Notes under the pieces: generated by a model
What the model saw: the letters and a program-made list of their open reading frames with translations, nothing else
Told to the model about the DNA's origin: nothing
The model's database searches: none
Program-made: the position numbers and the translations under genes
From: an uncultured beta proteobacterium
Lineage (GTDB): Bacteria; Pseudomonadota; Gammaproteobacteria; Burkholderiales; Rhodocyclaceae
Direction of reading: 5' to 3'
Assembly (NCBI GenBank): GCA_903953145.1
Contig: CAJBIL010000555.1
Span: 1-7,220 of the forward strand
Length of the DNA stretch: 7,220 nt
In this document: piece after piece, positions 6,588 through 7,220 of the stretch
How the letters are laid out: every line of letters starts with the position of its first letter
How positions within the stretch are numbered: the stretch's first letter is position 1

Positions 6588-6622
6588 TTGACGCGATGAA
6601 AGTTGACGCGATGAAAGTTGAC
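6588..6622. repeat. 15-bp tandem repeat, 2.3 copies
   Basis: TTGACGCGATGAAAG occurs at 6588-6602 and again, identically, at 6603-6617, followed by TTGAC of a third copy at 6618-6622. It lies immediately upstream of the candidate rpmE -35 element. It could be a regulator-binding direct repeat or a chance replication-slippage product. The 15-bp period does not put the copies on the same face of the helix. Confidence 0.95.
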
Positions 6623-6626
6623 CATA

Positions 6627-6655
6627 TTGCATCGGATCCTGAATCCGAGCATAAT
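6627..6655 (+). promoter_or_regulatory. Candidate sigma-70 promoter for rpmE
   Basis: TTGCAT (6627-6632) and CATAAT (6650-6655) are separated by 17 bases. The -10 matches the consensus at five of six positions, while the -35 keeps only the TTG core. Transcription would start near 6662, giving rpmE a leader of about 87 bases. An imperfect dyad, CGGAT (6633-6637) and ATCCG (6643-6647), lies in the spacer. Confidence 0.45.
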
Positions 6656-6715
6656 CCTGCGTTCTGTCGATTCGCCAAATTCACGGATCGCGCTTTTGCT
6701 CCCTGCGAGCGCCCC

Positions 6716-6736
6716 TTCAGGTAGGTTCAGGTAGGT
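6716..6736 (+). repeat. 10-bp tandem duplication before rpmE ribosome-binding site
   Basis: TTCAGGTAGG is repeated exactly at 6716-6725 and 6726-6735, with one more matching base. It lies directly upstream of the true Shine-Dalgarno AAGGA (6737-6741). The duplication adds several extra AGG triplets, so the leader has multiple weak anti-SD matches within 25 bases of the start codon. Confidence 0.93.
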
Positions 6737-6748
6737 AAGGATACGAAC

Positions 6749-6958
6749 ATGAAACAAGGCATTCACCCCAACTACGTCGAAATCGACGTCAGCTGTAGCT
6801 GCGGCAACAAGTTCAAGACCCGCTCCACCAGCGGCAAACCGCTGAACATTGAAGTCTGCTCCGCCTGTCACCCGTTTTACACCGGCAAGCAAAAGATCGT
6901 TGACACCGCTGGCCGTGTCGAGCGCTTCAACAAAAAGTACAACAAAAAGGCCGCATAA
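6749..6958 (+). CDS. rpmE: 50S ribosomal protein L31 (bL31), zinc-binding type
   Basis: Encodes 69 residues, the normal length for the zinc form of bL31, a component of the large subunit that helps bridge it to the small subunit. The N-terminus MKQGIHPNYVEIDVSCSCGN and the CSACHPFYTGKQK segment are typical. The four zinc ligands C16, C18, C37 and C40 are all present, which marks it as the C+ type rather than the cysteine-free, zinc-starvation form. Residues 52-66 (DTAGRVERFNKKYNK) and the basic C-terminus fit the family. AAGGA at 6737-6741 is seven bases from the ATG. It is probably transcribed alone, from the candidate promoter at 6627 to the terminator at 6986. rpmE usually sits close to rho; here the lipoprotein gene and the - strand signalling operon lie between them. 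Confidence 0.98.
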   Translation: MKQGIHPNYVEIDVSCSCGNKFKTRSTSGKPLNIEVCSACHPFYTGKQKIVDTAGRVERFNKKYNKKAA

Positions 6959-6978
6959 GTCGCCTTTTGTCGCCTTTT
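6959..6978 (+). repeat. 10-bp tandem duplication after rpmE
   Basis: GTCGCCTTTT occurs twice in direct succession (6959-6968, 6969-6978), starting at the base after the rpmE stop codon. It is non-coding and lies just ahead of the terminator hairpin. It is most simply a slippage product with no evident role. Confidence 0.92.
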
Positions 6979-6985
6979 TGACAAT

Positions 6986-7013
6986 AAAAGGCAGCCTGCG
7001 GGCTGCCTTTTTT
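6986..7013 (+). terminator. Strong intrinsic terminator of rpmE
   Basis: AAAAGGCAGCC (6986-6996) pairs perfectly with GGCTGCCTTTT (7001-7011) around a TGCG loop, and the T-run extends from 7008 to 7013. This is a textbook Rho-independent terminator 27 bases after the rpmE stop. The A-run on the left arm would give a weaker U-tail on the opposite strand as well. Confidence 0.95.
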
Positions 7014-7032
7014 CATGGCTCCGTAACCCCAC

Positions 7033-7220
7033 ATGCCCTTTCTGACCCAGCGCAAAGACTTGCCAACCACACTGCTCGCGCAGCTTGGTGTGCTGGCCTT
7101 ATGCGCAATCTGGCTGCTCGCCGGCGTGTTTGGTCACGATCCATGGAAAAATGACGATGCCCTGCACCTGGGCGTCGCCTTCGGCATGAACAAAGACCAC
7201 TGGCTGGTGCCGCGCATCGC
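7033..7220 (+). CDS. Membrane glycosyltransferase (ArnT/PMT-like), N-terminal part
   Basis: Partial gene, cut off by the right edge; 62 residues are visible. ATG 7033 is the only reasonable start: an in-frame TAA lies at 7024-7026 and no alternative start codon falls between. The protein opens with a short polar N-terminus and a hydrophobic helix (about 14-33), followed by GVFGHDPWKNDDAL. This resembles the first membrane helix and the acidic periplasmic motif (DPWK-x-D-[DE]) at the start of family 39 glycosyltransferases such as ArnT. Those enzymes transfer a sugar from a polyprenyl-phosphate carrier on the outer face of the inner membrane. The acidic pair D41-D42 would be in the catalytic first loop. 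No Shine-Dalgarno sequence is visible, and the ATG is only 19 bases beyond the rpmE terminator. The substrate cannot be inferred from this much sequence. Confidence 0.7.
   Translation, partial: MPFLTQRKDLPTTLLAQLGVLALCAIWLLAGVFGHDPWKNDDALHLGVAFGMNKDHWLVPRI

Larger units (their letters stand above)
6407..6748. other. Divergent intergenic region, kinase operon versus rpmE
   Basis: These 342 bases separate the - strand kinase start from the + strand rpmE start, so both promoters should be here. It contains a hairpin near the kinase, a 15-bp tandem repeat, a candidate rpmE promoter and a 10-bp duplication just ahead of the rpmE ribosome-binding site, each listed separately. I looked for a promoter facing the kinase and found no convincing sigma-70 pair, no sigma-28 (flagellar) pattern and no sigma-54 GG/GC pair at the right spacing. 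I see no convincing gene in it. Confidence 0.7.

Noticed and set aside
6407..6600. Flagellar sigma-28 or sigma-54 promoter for the kinase operon
   Set aside because: I looked for TAAA...GCCGATAA and for GG/GC with ten bases between on the - strand. The nearest candidate, TGGCAACG near 6573, lacks the GC at the required distance.
6515..6892. 125-residue - strand frame over the rpmE leader and coding region
   Set aside because: Overlaps rpmE, which is certain, and covers the tandem repeats, which translate as repeated peptides (VNFHR); an artefact.

Overview
The window looks like a betaproteobacterial chromosome segment (my inference: Rhodocyclales or Nitrosomonadales type). The visible Rho C-terminus, the four-cysteine ribosomal protein L31 and the start of an ArnT-like glycosyltransferase fit that group. 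Base composition is moderately GC-rich and even. No transposase, integrase, tRNA or CRISPR array is visible.

Layout, left to right. (1) 1-386, + strand: 3' end of rho. (2) 490-717, +: a small lipoprotein of unknown function. (3) 742-780: a long palindrome that probably terminates transcription from both sides. (4) 813-6406, - strand: a compact five-gene signal-transduction operon, read right to left. Its genes are a 953-residue membrane-bound CheA-like histidine kinase; a short membrane-anchored methyl-accepting-type signalling hairpin protein with no sensor domain; a stand-alone CheX-like protein; a degenerate receiver fused to a second CheX-like domain; and a single-domain CheY-type receiver. 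(5) 6407-6748: a divergent intergenic region with tandem repeats and a candidate rpmE promoter. (6) 6749-6958, +: rpmE, then a strong intrinsic terminator. (7) 7033 to the end, +: the start of a membrane glycosyltransferase gene. The lipoprotein and the operon lie between rho and rpmE, which are neighbours in many bacteria, so the block looks like an accessory insertion at a conserved locus.

How the operon may work (inference). The kinase has its own extracytoplasmic helical sensor, HAMP and PAS domains, a phosphorylatable Hpt histidine (H591) and a CheA-type ATPase domain. It lacks a recognisable CheY-docking P2 and the CheW-like P5 domain that normally couples CheA to receptors. Conversely, the receptor-like protein keeps the conserved hairpin tip but has no sensor, no HAMP and almost no return helix. 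The usual receptor-CheW-CheA chain is therefore divided differently: sensing sits on the kinase and the hairpin is a separate subunit. Phosphate would pass from H591 to D53 of the CheY. Two CheX-like proteins, each with the ExxN phosphatase motif, could remove it. Both end in a similar acidic peptide with a terminal Phe, reminiscent of the CheY-binding tail of CheZ. No cheW, cheR, cheB or flagellar gene is in view, so the output is unknown.

Short tandem duplications recur outside or at the edges of genes: period 13 at 2709-2735, period 11 (degenerate) at 3516-3548, period 15 at 6588-6622 and period 10 at 6716-6736 and 6959-6978. The first two lie exactly at operon stop/start junctions. Collapsing the repeats would restore ATGA and TGATG overlaps, so duplication may have loosened translational coupling around the receptor-like gene.
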